From DASPKW01 sp038244055 (GTDB lineage: Bacteria > Planctomycetota > Phycisphaerae > Tepidisphaerales > Tepidisphaeraceae), in assembly GCA_038244055.1 (NCBI GenBank), contig JBBRTW010000001.1, positions 1 to 64,000 of the forward strand: 64,000 nt of DNA, read 5' to 3'. A model generated the notes under the pieces. The model worked only from the letters and a program-made list of their open reading frames with translations. It was not told the origin of the DNA and ran no database searches. The translations under genes were made by a program, and so were the position numbers. This document shows, one piece after another, positions 34,445 to 43,906 of this stretch (positions within the stretch are counted from its first letter, which is position 1; each line of letters begins with the position of its first letter).

Positions 34445-35167
34445 ATGATGAAGAAAATCGGAATGATGACATTGGTGGCGTTCTGCATGGCAACGGTGCT
34501 CTCGATCGCACTTGCGGACGACCCCAAGCCGGCCGCGGAGGAAGGATTCACGTCTATCTTCAACGGCAAAGACCTCACCGGCTGGGTTTACGGCAAGGCG
34601 AAGAAAAAAGATGGCAGCGAAGGCGAGAACAAGGCCGGCGAGGGGTATCAGGTCAAGGATGGCGTGGTGTTTTGCACCGTCAAGGATGGCGGCAACCTTT
34701 ACACCGAAAAAGAGTACGGCAACTTCGTCCTCCGTTTCGAGTTCAAGCTGAGCGAAAGCGCCAACAACGGCATCGGCATCCGCGCCCCCTTGACCGGCGA
34801 CTCGGCCTACGCCGGCATGGAGATCCAGGTTCTCGATGATGAAGGCAAAGCCTACAAAAAGCCCGATGGCACCAAATGGATTCGCCCCGAGCAACATCAC
34901 GGCTCGATCTACGATGTGTTCGCCGCCAAGCAGGGTTTCCAGAAGCCGGTGGGCGAATGGAACGTGGAGGAGATCAAAGCCGATGGCCCGCACATCACGG
35001 TGACACTCAACGGCACGGTGATCACGGATGCGAACCTTGATGATGTGAAGGATGAAGCGAAATTGAAGAAGCATCCGGGCCTGCGGAACAAGACCGGGCA
35101 TATTGGATTTCTCGGGCATGGTGCCGAGGTGCAATTCCGGAATCTGAGGATCAAAGAACTGCAGTAG
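34445..35167 (+). CDS. Secreted DUF1080 (3-keto-disaccharide hydrolase-type) protein
   Basis: A 240-residue exported single-domain jelly roll. A signal peptide (about 1-23) is followed by the family opening GFTSIFNGKDLTGWV, the YGNFVLRFEFKLSESANNGIGIRAP strand pair and the AYAGMEIQVLDDE and HHGSIYDV motifs. DUF1080 domains belong to the concanavalin-like fold; some members hydrolyse 3-keto-glycosides made by oxidoreductases, and they are strongly expanded in Planctomycetes. GGAG ten bases upstream supports the ATG at 34445 (MMKKIGM). It is followed after 23 bases by a hypothetical membrane-anchored protein. Confidence 0.86.
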   Translation: MMKKIGMMTLVAFCMATVLSIALADDPKPAAEEGFTSIFNGKDLTGWVYGKAKKKDGSEGENKAGEGYQVKDGVVFCTVKDGGNLYTEKEYGNFVLRFEFKLSESANNGIGIRAPLTGDSAYAGMEIQVLDDEGKAYKKPDGTKWIRPEQHHGSIYDVFAAKQGFQKPVGEWNVEEIKADGPHITVTLNGTVITDANLDDVKDEAKLKKHPGLRNKTGHIGFLGHGAEVQFRNLRIKELQ

Positions 35168-35190
35168 GATCGAACCAGGTAGGTTTATCC

Positions 35191-35811
35191 ATGAAACGCC
35201 GGCGACTTCTCATCACCGCATTGGCGTTTGTTGGAATAGTGGTCTTTGGGTTTTTTGTATGGCCCGGGCGCGCGATTCTGGATCCGACTGTCCATACCCA
35301 GGCGGATCCCGAAGCGGTTAGCGCGGGACAGGTCGATCTCTTGAATGCCACGGACTTTCACTTCACCATCGGTGATGGAAGCGGCTGGCATGGCTATGAC
35401 GTCCTCAAAGTCGACGCTGATGGAAGCTGTGAATACACATACCAGCAGCATGCCTATACGAAATCTCCCGATGGTAAGACCATGCTCGATCCGGGGTGGC
35501 GTCGCGCGAACTTTAAGATCGATTCCGCGACCCTTTTGGCGCTCCGTCAGGCCCTGGTTCAAATCGACTATTGGCGTCTCAAGAAGAGTTATCGTGCCGA
35601 TGTCGCCGACGGCACTCAGCGCTACCTGAAGATCATCGCATCCGCCCATCGAAAGGCGATCTGGTGCGACAACTACTTTCCGTCCGAATTCGAATCCATC
35701 CGCAAGTTCACTGAGTCTCGAATTATCGCAATTCACCGTCCAGAAATCGATGCGGCTCCTGCAATCCGACTCGACAGTAAGGATTGGGAGCCGGAGACCT
35801 TCGGCCCTTGA
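35191..35811 (+). CDS. Hypothetical membrane-anchored protein
   Basis: A 206-residue protein with one N-terminal transmembrane helix (about 7-25, LITALAFVGIVVFGFFVW) and an extracytoplasmic region. Around residues 55-180 it resembles uncharacterised planctomycete proteins with a YDVLKVDADGSCEYTY strand pair followed by a helix-rich LRQALVQIDYWRLK and DGTQRYLKI part. No catalytic motif is seen. It may be cotranscribed with the DUF1080 gene 23 bases upstream. Confidence 0.65.
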   Translation: MKRRRLLITALAFVGIVVFGFFVWPGRAILDPTVHTQADPEAVSAGQVDLLNATDFHFTIGDGSGWHGYDVLKVDADGSCEYTYQQHAYTKSPDGKTMLDPGWRRANFKIDSATLLALRQALVQIDYWRLKKSYRADVADGTQRYLKIIASAHRKAIWCDNYFPSEFESIRKFTESRIIAIHRPEIDAAPAIRLDSKDWEPETFGP

Positions 35812-35885
35812 TCTCGATTTCGCCCTATTTTCCCGTTGTAAGATGGCAAGCTTGCTCACCCGCTCATTTCGACTAAAACTCCCTC

Positions 35886-36989
35886 ATGGCTTCGATGAGT
35901 TACGAGCAGTCGGGTGTGGATTATGACATGCTGGATGCGTTCAAGCGGGCGTGTCAGCGCGAGGCGGCGCTGACTGCGCCGGCGCTGGCTCTGCATGGAC
36001 TCTCGGAGCCGGCCAGGGTGCGGGGGGAATCGGCTTATCTGATCGAGATGCCGACGGAATATCTCGCGCATGTGGAAGAGGGTCTGGGGACGAAAAATCT
36101 GGTGGCCGATGCGATGCTCAAGCTGACGGGGCGGAGTTTTTACGCCAATGTCGGGATCGATACGGTGGCGACGATGGTCAACGATTTGATCACCTGCGGG
36201 GCGCTGCCGATTTCGGTGGCGATGCACGCGGCGGTGGGGGATTCGGGCTGGTTCGCCAACAAGCAGGTGGCCGAGGATCTCGCGCGGGGGTTCGCGGAGG
36301 GATGCCGGCAGGCGAACGCGGTCTGGGGCGGCGGGGAAACGCCGGCGCTGAAGGGGATCGTCAATCCGGAGACGATCGTGCTGGCGGGGTCGGCCGTTGG
36401 GCGGATCGCGCCAAAGAATCTTCGGATCATGAACGATGTGAAAGATGGGGATGCGATCATCCTGCTGGCTTCCAGCGGGGTGCATACCAACGGGCTGACG
36501 CTTTGCCGGGCGATCGCGGACAAACTTCCGGAGGGGTATCTGACGAGGATGGCGGATGGACGGGCGTATGGGGAGGCGCTGCTGGATCCGAGCGTTCTGT
36601 ATGTGCGCTTCATCGCGGCCTGTCAGTCGGCCGGGGTGGGGCTGCATTATGCGGCGCATATCACGGGCCACGGCTGGCGGAAAATCATGCGGCTGGATGA
36701 GCCGTTCGTTTATCGCATGACCGAAGTTCGGCCGGCGCCGGCGGTGTTTGGCTTCATGATGGAGAAAGGGCCAATCGATCTGCGCGAGGCGTATGCGACA
36801 TTCAACATGGGGGCGGGTTTCGCGGTCTACGTCAGCCCGTCCGATGCGCAACAAGTATTGCGATTGGCGGAATCATTAAGGCACGAAGCATGGATCGCGG
36901 GGACCGTGCGGAAGCAGGGGGATCGCAAAGCGGTGGAGATCGTGCCGCTGGGGATTACGTTTGAAGGGGAGACGCTGCGGGTGAGGTAG
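35886..36989 (+). CDS. purM: Divergent AIR synthase (phosphoribosylformylglycinamidine cyclo-ligase) homologue
   Basis: PurM closes the imidazole ring in purine synthesis, using ATP. The 367-residue protein has the two-domain AIRS fold: YEQSGVDYDMLDAFKRAC at the start, the GLGTKNLVADAM metal/phosphate loop, VGIDTVATMVNDLITCGA, GLTLCRAIAD and the C-terminal ATFNMGAGFAVYVS. The usual glycine/aspartate-rich G-T-D-G-V-G-T-K loop is changed to E-E-G-L-G-T-K, yet planctomycete PurM proteins commonly show this. The ATG at 35895 is an equal candidate start. No other purine gene is adjacent. Confidence 0.75.
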   Translation: MASMSYEQSGVDYDMLDAFKRACQREAALTAPALALHGLSEPARVRGESAYLIEMPTEYLAHVEEGLGTKNLVADAMLKLTGRSFYANVGIDTVATMVNDLITCGALPISVAMHAAVGDSGWFANKQVAEDLARGFAEGCRQANAVWGGGETPALKGIVNPETIVLAGSAVGRIAPKNLRIMNDVKDGDAIILLASSGVHTNGLTLCRAIADKLPEGYLTRMADGRAYGEALLDPSVLYVRFIAACQSAGVGLHYAAHITGHGWRKIMRLDEPFVYRMTEVRPAPAVFGFMMEKGPIDLREAYATFNMGAGFAVYVSPSDAQQVLRLAESLRHEAWIAGTVRKQGDRKAVEIVPLGITFEGETLRVR

Positions 36990-37115
36990 GAATTCGATTT
37001 GGAGCGGTGCGTTCGCATCGTCGTCATCAGAGGTAGTGGTATCCGCCATAAGAAAATGTGCCCGATCTGTTAAGGAATGGGCACATCCATTTATATTTTC
37101 GCCACATACGAAACC

Positions 37116-37250
37116 TTAGTGCTTGGCCAGCAAGGACATCGCCTTCGCGTGAGTCTTGAAGACATAGTCACGCGCTTCCTGAGCGCTCATCTTCCGACCG
37201 GGTGGCGGGATCTTTTTGGGCTTCTTTTTGAGCTTGGTCGGCGTCGCCAT
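37116..37250 (-). CDS. Small basic 44-residue protein
   Basis: Reading from 37250 the strand encodes a 44-residue lysine-rich protein: MATPTKLKKKPKKIPPPGRK, then SAQEARDYVFKTHAKAMSLL, ending AKH and TAA. A GAGGAG eight bases before the ATG supports translation. The basic half (residues 5-20) and a following amphipathic helix suggest nucleic-acid or membrane contact. No family is known to me. It is missed by length cut-offs. It lies between the purM-like gene and the DUF1559 gene, in its own short unit. Confidence 0.65.
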   Translation of the reverse strand: MATPTKLKKKPKKIPPPGRKMSAQEARDYVFKTHAKAMSLLAKH

Positions 37251-37334
37251 AATTAACACTCCTCACGGGATTATCGGCAAGAAATATTAGCACGTTGCGG
37301 CGGGAGAGTACAGATTTACCTTCAACGTGCTGAA

Positions 37335-37361
37335 TTCGTGCCTTTAGTGCCCTTCGTGGTT
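37335..37361. repeat. Nine-base repeat array (TTCGTGCCT word)
   Basis: Three 9-bp units (TTCGTGCCT, TTAGTGCCC, TTCGTGGTT) end five bases before the stop codon of the DUF1559 gene. They are the reverse complement of the word at 52059-52085. Confidence 0.75.
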
Positions 37362-37366
37362 CAAAG

Positions 37367-38146
37367 TCACGGCACTTTCGGCGCGGGCTCACCATGCTCG
37401 GAGCTGTGGGCGAACTGGCGCTCGACGTAGTCGACGTGGCCGTCGCAGAACAGGACGTTTCCCCTGGCATCCGGATTGGGGATGGGGAGCGTGGGGGATG
37501 GGGCATCGGCGACTTTTTTCTTGGCCATGTCGTGGCGGAGGGAGAGGAGGTTGACGCCGTTTCCCGGGCCGTTCCAGATGACGCCGTTGCCATCATCGAT
37601 GGTGGCCATGTCTTCTTCGTACATGAGGATTTTGTCGGATGAGCCTTTGACCTGACTGAGCTTTTTGACGATCACGAAGGTGGCCGGGTTGGCGTTGGTG
37701 CCGCCGCTGGTCATAAACCAGTTCATGACGTAGCTGAAGTAGTAGGGGCCCATGGCGGCGGAGTTTGTTCTCGGGCGGATGGTCCAATCATCGGAGGGGC
37801 AGCGCATGACTTCGAGATTCGAAGGCGAGAGGTTGACGTACTTGGCCCAGGCGGATTCGCCGATCTGGCCGACCCGGCTGAGCTGCCACCAGATGAAATC
37901 TTCCTCCCAGATGCCGCCGGAGTTTCGCGAGTCGAAGGGGAGATAGCCCTTGTTGTCGTTGGTGTAGGCGATCATGGCCATGCCGAGCTGGCGGAGATTG
38001 GAGGAGCACTTGACGCGCTGGGCATTCTCGCGGGCTTTGTTCAGGGAGGGCAGGAGAATGGAGATCAGCAGCGCGATGATGCCGATGACGACGAGAAGCT
38101 CGACGAGGGTGAAAGCGCGACGGGCGGATTTTTGAATAGCGGCCAT
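37367..38146 (-). CDS. Type IV pilin-like protein with H-X9-DG domain (DUF1559 type)
   Basis: A 259-residue secreted pseudopilin. The leader [18 protein letters not shown] is followed by the hydrophobic [18 protein letters not shown] helix; the cleavage/methylation site lies at A-F. Next come [21 protein letters not shown], the marker of planctomycete members, and near the C-terminus the [11 protein letters not shown] (DGHV) motif. Such proteins occur in dozens of copies per genome in Planctomycetes, role unknown, possibly in cell-surface fibres. The start at 38146 was chosen because it places the leader at residue 1. A nonamer array touches the 3' end. Confidence 0.9.
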   Translation of the reverse strand: MAAIQKSARRAFTLVELLVVIGIIALLISILLPSLNKARENAQRVKCSSNLRQLGMAMIAYTNDNKGYLPFDSRNSGGIWEEDFIWWQLSRVGQIGESAWAKYVNLSPSNLEVMRCPSDDWTIRPRTNSAAMGPYYFSYVMNWFMTSGGTNANPATFVIVKKLSQVKGSSDKILMYEEDMATIDDGNGVIWNGPGNGVNLLSLRHDMAKKKVADAPSPTLPIPNPDARGNVLFCDGHVDYVERQFAHSSEHGEPAPKVP

Positions 38147-38442
38147 GAATCCTCTGAAATGACAAGCGAATGATACTCCAGTTTTTAAGCGGCACAAAGC
38201 GGTTGCCGGCGGGAGCGTTTGGAAGCGGACCAGGCAGGGGGTGATCGTCGTCATCCGGGTCGTGGCTGGAAGCTCCGAACCCGGCGTGGCGGCGCTCAAT
38301 TTACGCTAGCGATCAGCTTGTGGGGTAATCCCTTGGGTTTTCGGGCGTGCGAAGTCGGTTAAGGTGCTTGCGGCAGGTGCGTGTTCGTGTTCTTTCTCAC
38401 GATCGGGGGATGGCATTGGCCGATGAACGCCTTGGAAACGAT
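38147..38442. other. Intergenic region between divergent genes
   Basis: About 296 bases between the DUF1559 gene (minus) and the porin gene (plus). Both promoters must lie here, but no clear -35/-10 pair or repeat array was recognised. Confidence 0.5.
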
Positions 38443-39831
38443 ATGAGAAGAATTCGCACCCTATTCGAAATTCGATTTGCAGCGATGTACCTCCGCCGCG
38501 CCTGTAGCTTGCGTGGCGGCATGGCGGCGATGTCTGGCCTGGTCGTTTTAATGGCCATCGCGGCGATTCCGACTATCTCGCTGGCCGATTCGCCGGCATC
38601 GGCTGATGCGCATGCCCAGGGCAGCCCGGACGAGCGGCAGGCTTCCGTGCAGGCACCGGCCGATCCTTCGCCCAATCTCACGGGCGATTGGGCCGCGCGG
38701 AAAAGGCTGGCGGAGCAGGGGGTGTCGTTCGATGTCGATTTCATCAGCGATACCACCAGGAACCTCCGCGGTGGGTTGGACACGGCCGGCACCTCCTGGC
38801 GGCGCATGTTTGAGGCGACGCTGACCCTCGATACCAAGCCGCTGCTGGGGATTGAAGGGGGAACGATCTTCGCCGATTTTCAATATGCGCAAGGCTCGAA
38901 TGCCTCGGATAAGCTGATCGGCGACATTCAGGGAATCGATGGCCTGGATGGCGTGCCGGGGCTGCCGCATCAGAACCGCACGCAACTCAGCCAGCTCTGG
39001 TATCAGCAAATCGCCTTCGATGGCGCGCTGCGGATCAAGGCGGGGAAGATCGATGCGAACAATGATTTCGATCACTCCCCAACGGCCCAGGAATTCCTGC
39101 ATCAATCGACTGGCTCCAGCGCGACGCTGTTCACGCTGCCGACTTATCCCGACCCGGCGACGGGGCTGACGATCTTTCTCAAGCCGAATAAAGATACGCA
39201 GATCGGATTCGCGATTTTCGATGGCTCGGGGGCAGAGGGGGTTCACACCGGATCGAATGGTCCGCGGACGTTCTTCCGCAATGCCCAGGATTTATTCCTC
39301 ATCGCGGAGATCGATCAGACTTGGGAGCTTGGCAAAGATCATTTGCCGGGGAGGCTGGGGGTTGGCGGGTGGTACAGCACAAATCACTTTCAGCGAATGG
39401 ACTCGGCCATGGGCGCGGCCGGCCGGCAGGTTACGGGGACGGGCGGCCCGTATCTTCTGCTCGATCAAACGATTTGGCGCGCCGACCCGAAGAGCGAGAA
39501 AGATGGCCCGAATATCGCTGTGTTTCTCATGTATGGATACGGCGATCCGACGATCCTGCCTTACGATCATGGCATTGGGGGCGGGCTGGCGTGGACCGGG
39601 GCGCTGCCGAATCGGCCGGACGATATTCTGGGCGTGGGCGTTCAGGCGATTCACTTTGGCGATGCGTATCGCGCGGATTGCCGCTTCGAGACCAGTTACG
39701 AGGTTTTCTATCGCATTCAAATTGCGCCGTGGATGGCGATCAAACCGGACCTGCAATACATCTCAAATCCCGGCGGCAGGGGGACGGCGGATGCAGTGGC
39801 GGTGACGTTGCGGATTGAGATGCATTTTTGA
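38443..39831 (+). CDS. OprB-family carbohydrate-selective porin
   Basis: An outer-membrane barrel of 462 residues that admits sugars. A long N-terminal region with a hydrophobic helix (GGMAAMSGLVVLMAIAAIPT, about 27-46) acts as signal peptide. The family pattern follows: NLTGDWAARKRLAEQGVSFD, QLSQLWYQQIAFDGALRIKAGKIDANNDF and, at the end, IQIAPWMAIKPDLQYISNPGG with a terminal phenylalanine (RIEMHF). Starts at 38443, 38485 and 38521 are all in frame; the first has GGAAA upstream. The neighbouring sugar enzymes and DUF1080 proteins fit carbohydrate uptake. Confidence 0.87.
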   Translation: MRRIRTLFEIRFAAMYLRRACSLRGGMAAMSGLVVLMAIAAIPTISLADSPASADAHAQGSPDERQASVQAPADPSPNLTGDWAARKRLAEQGVSFDVDFISDTTRNLRGGLDTAGTSWRRMFEATLTLDTKPLLGIEGGTIFADFQYAQGSNASDKLIGDIQGIDGLDGVPGLPHQNRTQLSQLWYQQIAFDGALRIKAGKIDANNDFDHSPTAQEFLHQSTGSSATLFTLPTYPDPATGLTIFLKPNKDTQIGFAIFDGSGAEGVHTGSNGPRTFFRNAQDLFLIAEIDQTWELGKDHLPGRLGVGGWYSTNHFQRMDSAMGAAGRQVTGTGGPYLLLDQTIWRADPKSEKDGPNIAVFLMYGYGDPTILPYDHGIGGGLAWTGALPNRPDDILGVGVQAIHFGDAYRADCRFETSYEVFYRIQIAPWMAIKPDLQYISNPGGRGTADAVAVTLRIEMHF

Positions 39832-39888
39832 AGGTGGCGATGGATTGGCGGGATGTCCGCGCTTTTCACTGTAATTTGGAGATAAGGC

Positions 39889-40455
39889 TCAGGTGAATGA
39901 AAGCTTCTTGATCCCATGCCCCTTGTCCTGGAGGTGGGACATGACCAGGCCGACGTAGCTGGTCTTGATGATCTGGCGGGTGGCCATTCCCATGGCGGCT
40001 TGAACTTCCTGGACGGCCTTTTCGGTCGGGCCTTCGATTTCGACGAAGGTGCCGAGGTGGGGGAGCTCATCGAGCTCGATCTTGCAGCCGCGCAGGAGCC
40101 ACGATTGCCGCTTTTTTTCGAAGGTCAGGACTTGCTGGTATTTCAGGGCCTTGAGCAGGTCCAGGGCTTTGTGGAAGTCGGCCACGCTCAGTTCCGTCTC
40201 ATCGCGGCTTTTGAGCGCGGTGGGATGGCGCGGGCCTTTGTAGGTGATGGTGCACTGCTCGCTTTGATCGGCGACGTTCCGCGCCGAGCGGACGCGCAGG
40301 CCCATATCGGCGGCGAGGAGCGAGCGATCATCGGTGTCGAAGATCGCGTTGATCTCAAAAAAATCGCCGACCGGCTCGGCCGAGAGCTCTTTCAGTTTGG
40401 CCTGAAACGGGGCGAGGGAATCCACTTTGATTTTGGCTTCGATTTCAACGGGCAT
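39889..40455 (-). CDS. CYTH-domain protein (class IV adenylate cyclase-like)
   Basis: A 188-residue tunnel-fold enzyme for triphosphate substrates. The signature E-x-E-x-K is at the start (PVEIEAKIK), followed by LRVRSARNVADQ, the basic QCTITYKGPR and the E-containing RDETELSV strand, then LTFEKKRQSWLL and VEIEGPTEKAV. These are the metal- and phosphate-binding residues of the CyaB/thiamine-triphosphatase group; whether it makes cAMP or cleaves triphosphate cannot be told. A heptamer array begins seven bases upstream of its start codon. It is on the same strand as leuS but separated by 120 bases. Confidence 0.88.
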   Translation of the reverse strand: MPVEIEAKIKVDSLAPFQAKLKELSAEPVGDFFEINAIFDTDDRSLLAADMGLRVRSARNVADQSEQCTITYKGPRHPTALKSRDETELSVADFHKALDLLKALKYQQVLTFEKKRQSWLLRGCKIELDELPHLGTFVEIEGPTEKAVQEVQAAMGMATRQIIKTSYVGLVMSHLQDKGHGIKKLSFT

Positions 40456-40461
40456 AGGGGG

Positions 40462-40496
40462 AAGGATGAATGATGAAGGATGAAGGATGAAGGACG
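40462..40496. repeat. Heptamer array (AAGGATG word)
   Basis: Five 7-bp units, three of them AAGGATG, plus AATGATG and AAGGACG, just upstream of the CYTH gene start. Confidence 0.85.
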
Positions 40497-40575
40497 CGGA
40501 TCTTGTGACTGATGATAGGAGCGTTGGGAATTCGATCCACTGGCCAGGAGAATATTTTGAACATATCGATGCGAT

Positions 40576-43500
40576 TCATTTCACGACGAAATTCACCAGC
40601 CGCTTGGGGACGTAGAGTTCCTTCACCACTGTCTTGCCGGCCAGATGGGGCTGGACGCCGGCGTCCTGGCGGGCGGCGGCGAGAATTTCGGCTTCGGGGG
40701 CGTCGGCGGGGACGGTGACTTTGCCGCGGAGTTTGCCGTTCACCTGGACGGGAATCTCGATGGCCGTTTCGGCGAGTTTGGCCGGGTCGAAGGTGGGCCA
40801 GGGGCGGCGGGTGAGGGTCTTGGAATGCCCCAGGCGGGCCCAGATTTCCTCGGCGATGTGCGGGGCGAAGGGGGCCAGCATCAAGGTGAAATTCTCGGCC
40901 AAGTCGCGCGGGATCGACTCCAGTTTGGCCATCTCGTTATTCAGCTTGATCAGCTCGGCGATGGCGGTGTTGAAGCGCAGGTCTTCGATATCCTCGGCCA
41001 CTTTCTTGATGGTCCGGTGCATCTGGCGATCGATGGCATCGGGGATCGGGCCGGTACTGATAACGACGACCTTCTTCTTCTGGTCCTTTGATTCTTCGCC
41101 GCCATCTTCATAGTCGCCGACGAGGTTTCGCCAGACGGAGTTGAGGAAGCGGGCCATGCCGACGATATCACGGGTGTTCCAGGGTTTTTGGGCTTCGAGA
41201 GGGCCCATGTACATTTCGTAGAGGCGGAAGGTGTCGGCCCCGTAGTCGCCCACGATGGTGTCGGGATTGACGACATTGCCGCGGGATTTGGACATCTTGA
41301 AGGACCGGGCATCGACCTTGATGGCGGCGTTGGCCTTGAGGACGTAGGAGTCGCCCTGCTTCTGGATCAGGATTTCTTCGATGCGCCGGGCGAAGAGTTT
41401 GACGCCGGTCTGCCTGTGGTAGCCGAACATGCGCACGCCGGCCTCGGTCGCTTCTTCCTCGACATCGCGGACCTCGGTGGCCGAGACCGGCTTGCCGCCA
41501 TCGTCTTCGAAAAAGTGATATTCCATCTCACCCAGAATCAGCCCCTGGTTGACCAGGCGCTTGAATGGCTCAGGGGTTGCCACATGACCGAGGTCAAACA
41601 GCACCTTATGCCAGAAGCGCGAGTAGAGCAGATGCAGGACGGCATGCTCGACGCCGCCGACGTACAGATCGACGGGCATCCAGTAGGCTTCTTTGGCCGG
41701 GTCGACGAAGCGGTCGGAGTTGCGCGGGTCGATGTAGCGCAGGTAATACCAGCAGGAGCCGGCCCACTGGGGCATGGTGTTGGTCTCGCGCGTGAAGGTA
41801 TCCCCGGCTTTGTCGGTGTAGGCGATCCAATCCTTGACCTTCGACAGGGGGGGCTCGGGGGTGCCGGTGGGTTTGAAATCGACCATTTCCGGCAGGGCGA
41901 GGGGGAGCTCGGATTCATCCAGCGGATAAGGCTCGCCATCTTCATCCAGCACGATCGGGAAAGGCTCGCCCCAATAGCGCTGGCGGGAGAAGAGCCAGTC
42001 GCGGAGTTTGTATTTGATGGATTTGTGGCCGACGCCTTCGTCTTCGAGGTGATCGGTGATTTTCTCTTTGGCGTCGGCCGTCGGCAGGCCTTCGATCAGG
42101 GGGGAGTTGATGGCGATGCCTTCGCCGACGAAACAGGTCTCGGGGTCGGCGGTCCCGGTCGCCGGTTTGACGACTCGGGTGATGGGCAGGCCGAACTTTT
42201 TCGCGAACGCCCAGTCGCGATCATCGTGCGCGGGGACGGCCATGATCGCCCCGGTTCCGTAGCCCATCAGTACGTAATCCGCGATCCAGACCGGAATCTG
42301 CTCCTTGTTCACCGGATTGATCGCATACGTTCCCGTGAAGACGCCGGTTTTGTCTTTGGAATCGGCCATTCGATCGCGCTCGGAGCGCCCGCCGACGGCG
42401 GCGCGGTAGGCTCCGACGGCCGACTTTTGCGCATCGGTGGTGATCCGCTCGACCAGCGGATGCTCGGGGGCCAGGACCATGTAAGTAGCGCCGTAGAGCG
42501 TATCCGGGCGGGTGGTGAAGACGGTGATGACATCGCCCATGTCGGTTTCGGCGGCGAGTTCGTCTTCGAGGGAGGTTGCGGGTTGCGAGTTGGGAGTTGG
42601 GAGTTGCGAGTTACGCGAGTTGTCCGTTGTCCGTTGTCCGTTGTCCGTTGTTGGTGATTGCTCGCTCGGTCCAACTGACAACGGACCACTGACGACGGAC
42701 AACGGACCTTCTCGCTTCTGTTCGACTACATCAAAATCCACCTCCGCGCCGATGCTTTTGCCGATCCAGTTTCGCTGCATTTGCTTCAGCGATTCGGGCC
42801 ACTCCACGCTGTCCAAGTCATCGGCGAGGCGGTCCGCATATGCAGTGATGCGCAGCAGCCATTGCTGCATCGGCCGACGCTCAACCGGATGACCGTCCCG
42901 CTCCGACTTGCCATCAATCACTTCTTCATTGGCCAGCACAGTCCCCAGCCCCGGGCACCAGTTCACTGGAATTTCATCTTTGTACGCGAGCCGCGAGTTA
43001 AGGATTACATCGGCCTGCTCTTCTTCCGACAGCTCGCGCCAGAGCCGCTCGGAGCGGATTTCGCCGGCGACCTGCTCGAGGCCTTCGGTGGTTGGGTTCA
43101 CATGGATCGTGAAATCGGGCGCGACGACGTAATTTTCGTTAGCCAGTTCGTTCATCAGATGGGCGATGGGCATCGCCTTTTGCTGGATCGGGTCGAAATA
43201 GGAGTTGAACAGTTGCAGGAAGATCCACTGGGTCCAGCGGTAGTAGCCGGGGTCGGTGGTATCGACTTCGCGATCCCAGTCGTAGCTCAGGCCGAGCATT
43301 TGGATCTGGCGGCGGAAATTCTCGATGTTTTTGCGGGTGGTGGCGGCGGGGTGAACGTTGTTTTTGATGGCATATTGCTCGGCCGGCAGGCCGAAGGCGT
43401 CCCAGCCCATGGGATGGAGGACATTGAACCCTTTCATGCGGTAGAAGCGCGAGACGATATCGGTGGCGGTGTATCCTTCGGGATGGCCAACATGCAGCCC

Positions 43501-43644
43501 GGACCCGCTGGGATAGGGGAACATATCCAGGATGTATTTCTTAGGCTGATCGGGAGCCTCCTCGGGGTCGAAGGCCCGGAAGGATTTGTTCTCCAGCCAA
43601 TACTGCTGCCACTTCTTTTCGATCGCGGTAAAGTTGTAAGGCAT
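40576..43644 (-). CDS. leuS: Leucyl-tRNA synthetase with repeat-derived insertion
   Basis: Charges tRNA-Leu with leucine. The 1022-residue protein is longer than the usual 820-900. Seen are the HIGH motif as HVGH (about residues 51-54), the editing domain with [12 protein letters not shown], and KMSKSRGN (about 782-789), then the anticodon-binding region and a C-terminal domain ending KRLVNFVVK. An added stretch at about residues 312-357, rich in P, S, T, N and Q, sits at the entry of the editing domain, directly after FDVVEQ. It is encoded by heptamer arrays (42574-42710) inserted in frame. A second extra stretch precedes KMSKS (about 690-770), common in relatives. The start ATG at 43644 follows another array upstream. 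Confidence 0.95.
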   Translation of the reverse strand: MPYNFTAIEKKWQQYWLENKSFRAFDPEEAPDQPKKYILDMFPYPSGSGLHVGHPEGYTATDIVSRFYRMKGFNVLHPMGWDAFGLPAEQYAIKNNVHPAATTRKNIENFRRQIQMLGLSYDWDREVDTTDPGYYRWTQWIFLQLFNSYFDPIQQKAMPIAHLMNELANENYVVAPDFTIHVNPTTEGLEQVAGEIRSERLWRELSEEEQADVILNSRLAYKDEIPVNWCPGLGTVLANEEVIDGKSERDGHPVERRPMQQWLLRITAYADRLADDLDSVEWPESLKQMQRNWIGKSIGAEVDFDVVEQKREGPLSVVSGPLSVGPSEQSPTTDNGQRTTDNSRNSQLPTPNSQPATSLEDELAAETDMGDVITVFTTRPDTLYGATYMVLAPEHPLVERITTDAQKSAVGAYRAAVGGRSERDRMADSKDKTGVFTGTYAINPVNKEQIPVWIADYVLMGYGTGAIMAVPAHDDRDWAFAKKFGLPITRVVKPATGTADPETCFVGEGIAINSPLIEGLPTADAKEKITDHLEDEGVGHKSIKYKLRDWLFSRQRYWGEPFPIVLDEDGEPYPLDESELPLALPEMVDFKPTGTPEPPLSKVKDWIAYTDKAGDTFTRETNTMPQWAGSCWYYLRYIDPRNSDRFVDPAKEAYWMPVDLYVGGVEHAVLHLLYSRFWHKVLFDLGHVATPEPFKRLVNQGLILGEMEYHFFEDDGGKPVSATEVRDVEEEATEAGVRMFGYHRQTGVKLFARRIEEILIQKQGDSYVLKANAAIKVDARSFKMSKSRGNVVNPDTIVGDYGADTFRLYEMYMGPLEAQKPWNTRDIVGMARFLNSVWRNLVGDYEDGGEESKDQKKKVVVISTGPIPDAIDRQMHRTIKKVAEDIEDLRFNTAIAELIKLNNEMAKLESIPRDLAENFTLMLAPFAPHIAEEIWARLGHSKTLTRRPWPTFDPAKLAETAIEIPVQVNGKLRGKVTVPADAPEAEILAAARQDAGVQPHLAGKTVVKELYVPKRLVNFVVK
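42574..42710. repeat. Heptamer arrays in frame inside leuS
   Basis: Six AGTTGCG-type units (42574-42615), five TTGTCCG-type units (42620-42654) and five CAACGGA-type units (42672-42706). The last two groups are inverted partners with a 17-bp centre. The stretch contains no stop codon in the leuS frame. Confidence 0.9.
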
Positions 43645-43686
43645 AACGGGTTGGATGATAGCGGAAAGTGGTTGGGCGGGAAGGCG

Positions 43687-43784
43687 TCAATGGTCCATGG
43701 TCAATTGTCCATGGTCCATTGTTTATTGGAGGAGGAGTTGTCCGAGCGGGCATACGCGATGGACAATGGACAATTGACAAAGGA
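43687..43784. repeat. Paired inverted heptamer arrays (TCCATTG / CAATGGA words)
   Basis: Six units (43687-43728) of the TCCATGG/TCAATTG type face four units (43757-43784) of CAATGGA/CAATTGA type across 28 bp, in the gap upstream of leuS. The words equal those around the four-helix-bundle gene at 313-791. Confidence 0.88.
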
Positions 43785-43826
43785 CGTCCCATAACGCGAT
43801 CTTGCGCAAATTTTGGAGGAAAGTTC

Positions 43827-43853
43827 TAAATTGAGCCGACAGCGTTCCGATAA
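43827..43853 (+). promoter_or_regulatory. Sigma-28 (FliA)-like promoter upstream of the PilZ gene
   Basis: TAAA (43827-43830), 15 bases, then TCCGATAA (43846-43853), against the flagellar consensus TAAA-N15-GCCGATAA. It lies about 55 bases ahead of the PilZ gene. Confidence 0.55.
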
Positions 43854-43906
43854 CCGATATAGGACATCAGAGTAAGCCAGTTCGAATGTCCTGGAAGGTG
43901 TGCCTT

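Noticed and set aside
41188..42657. Long plus-strand frame opposite leuS
   Set aside because: Antisense of a gene with certain HIGH and KMSKS motifs; no recognisable domain of its own.
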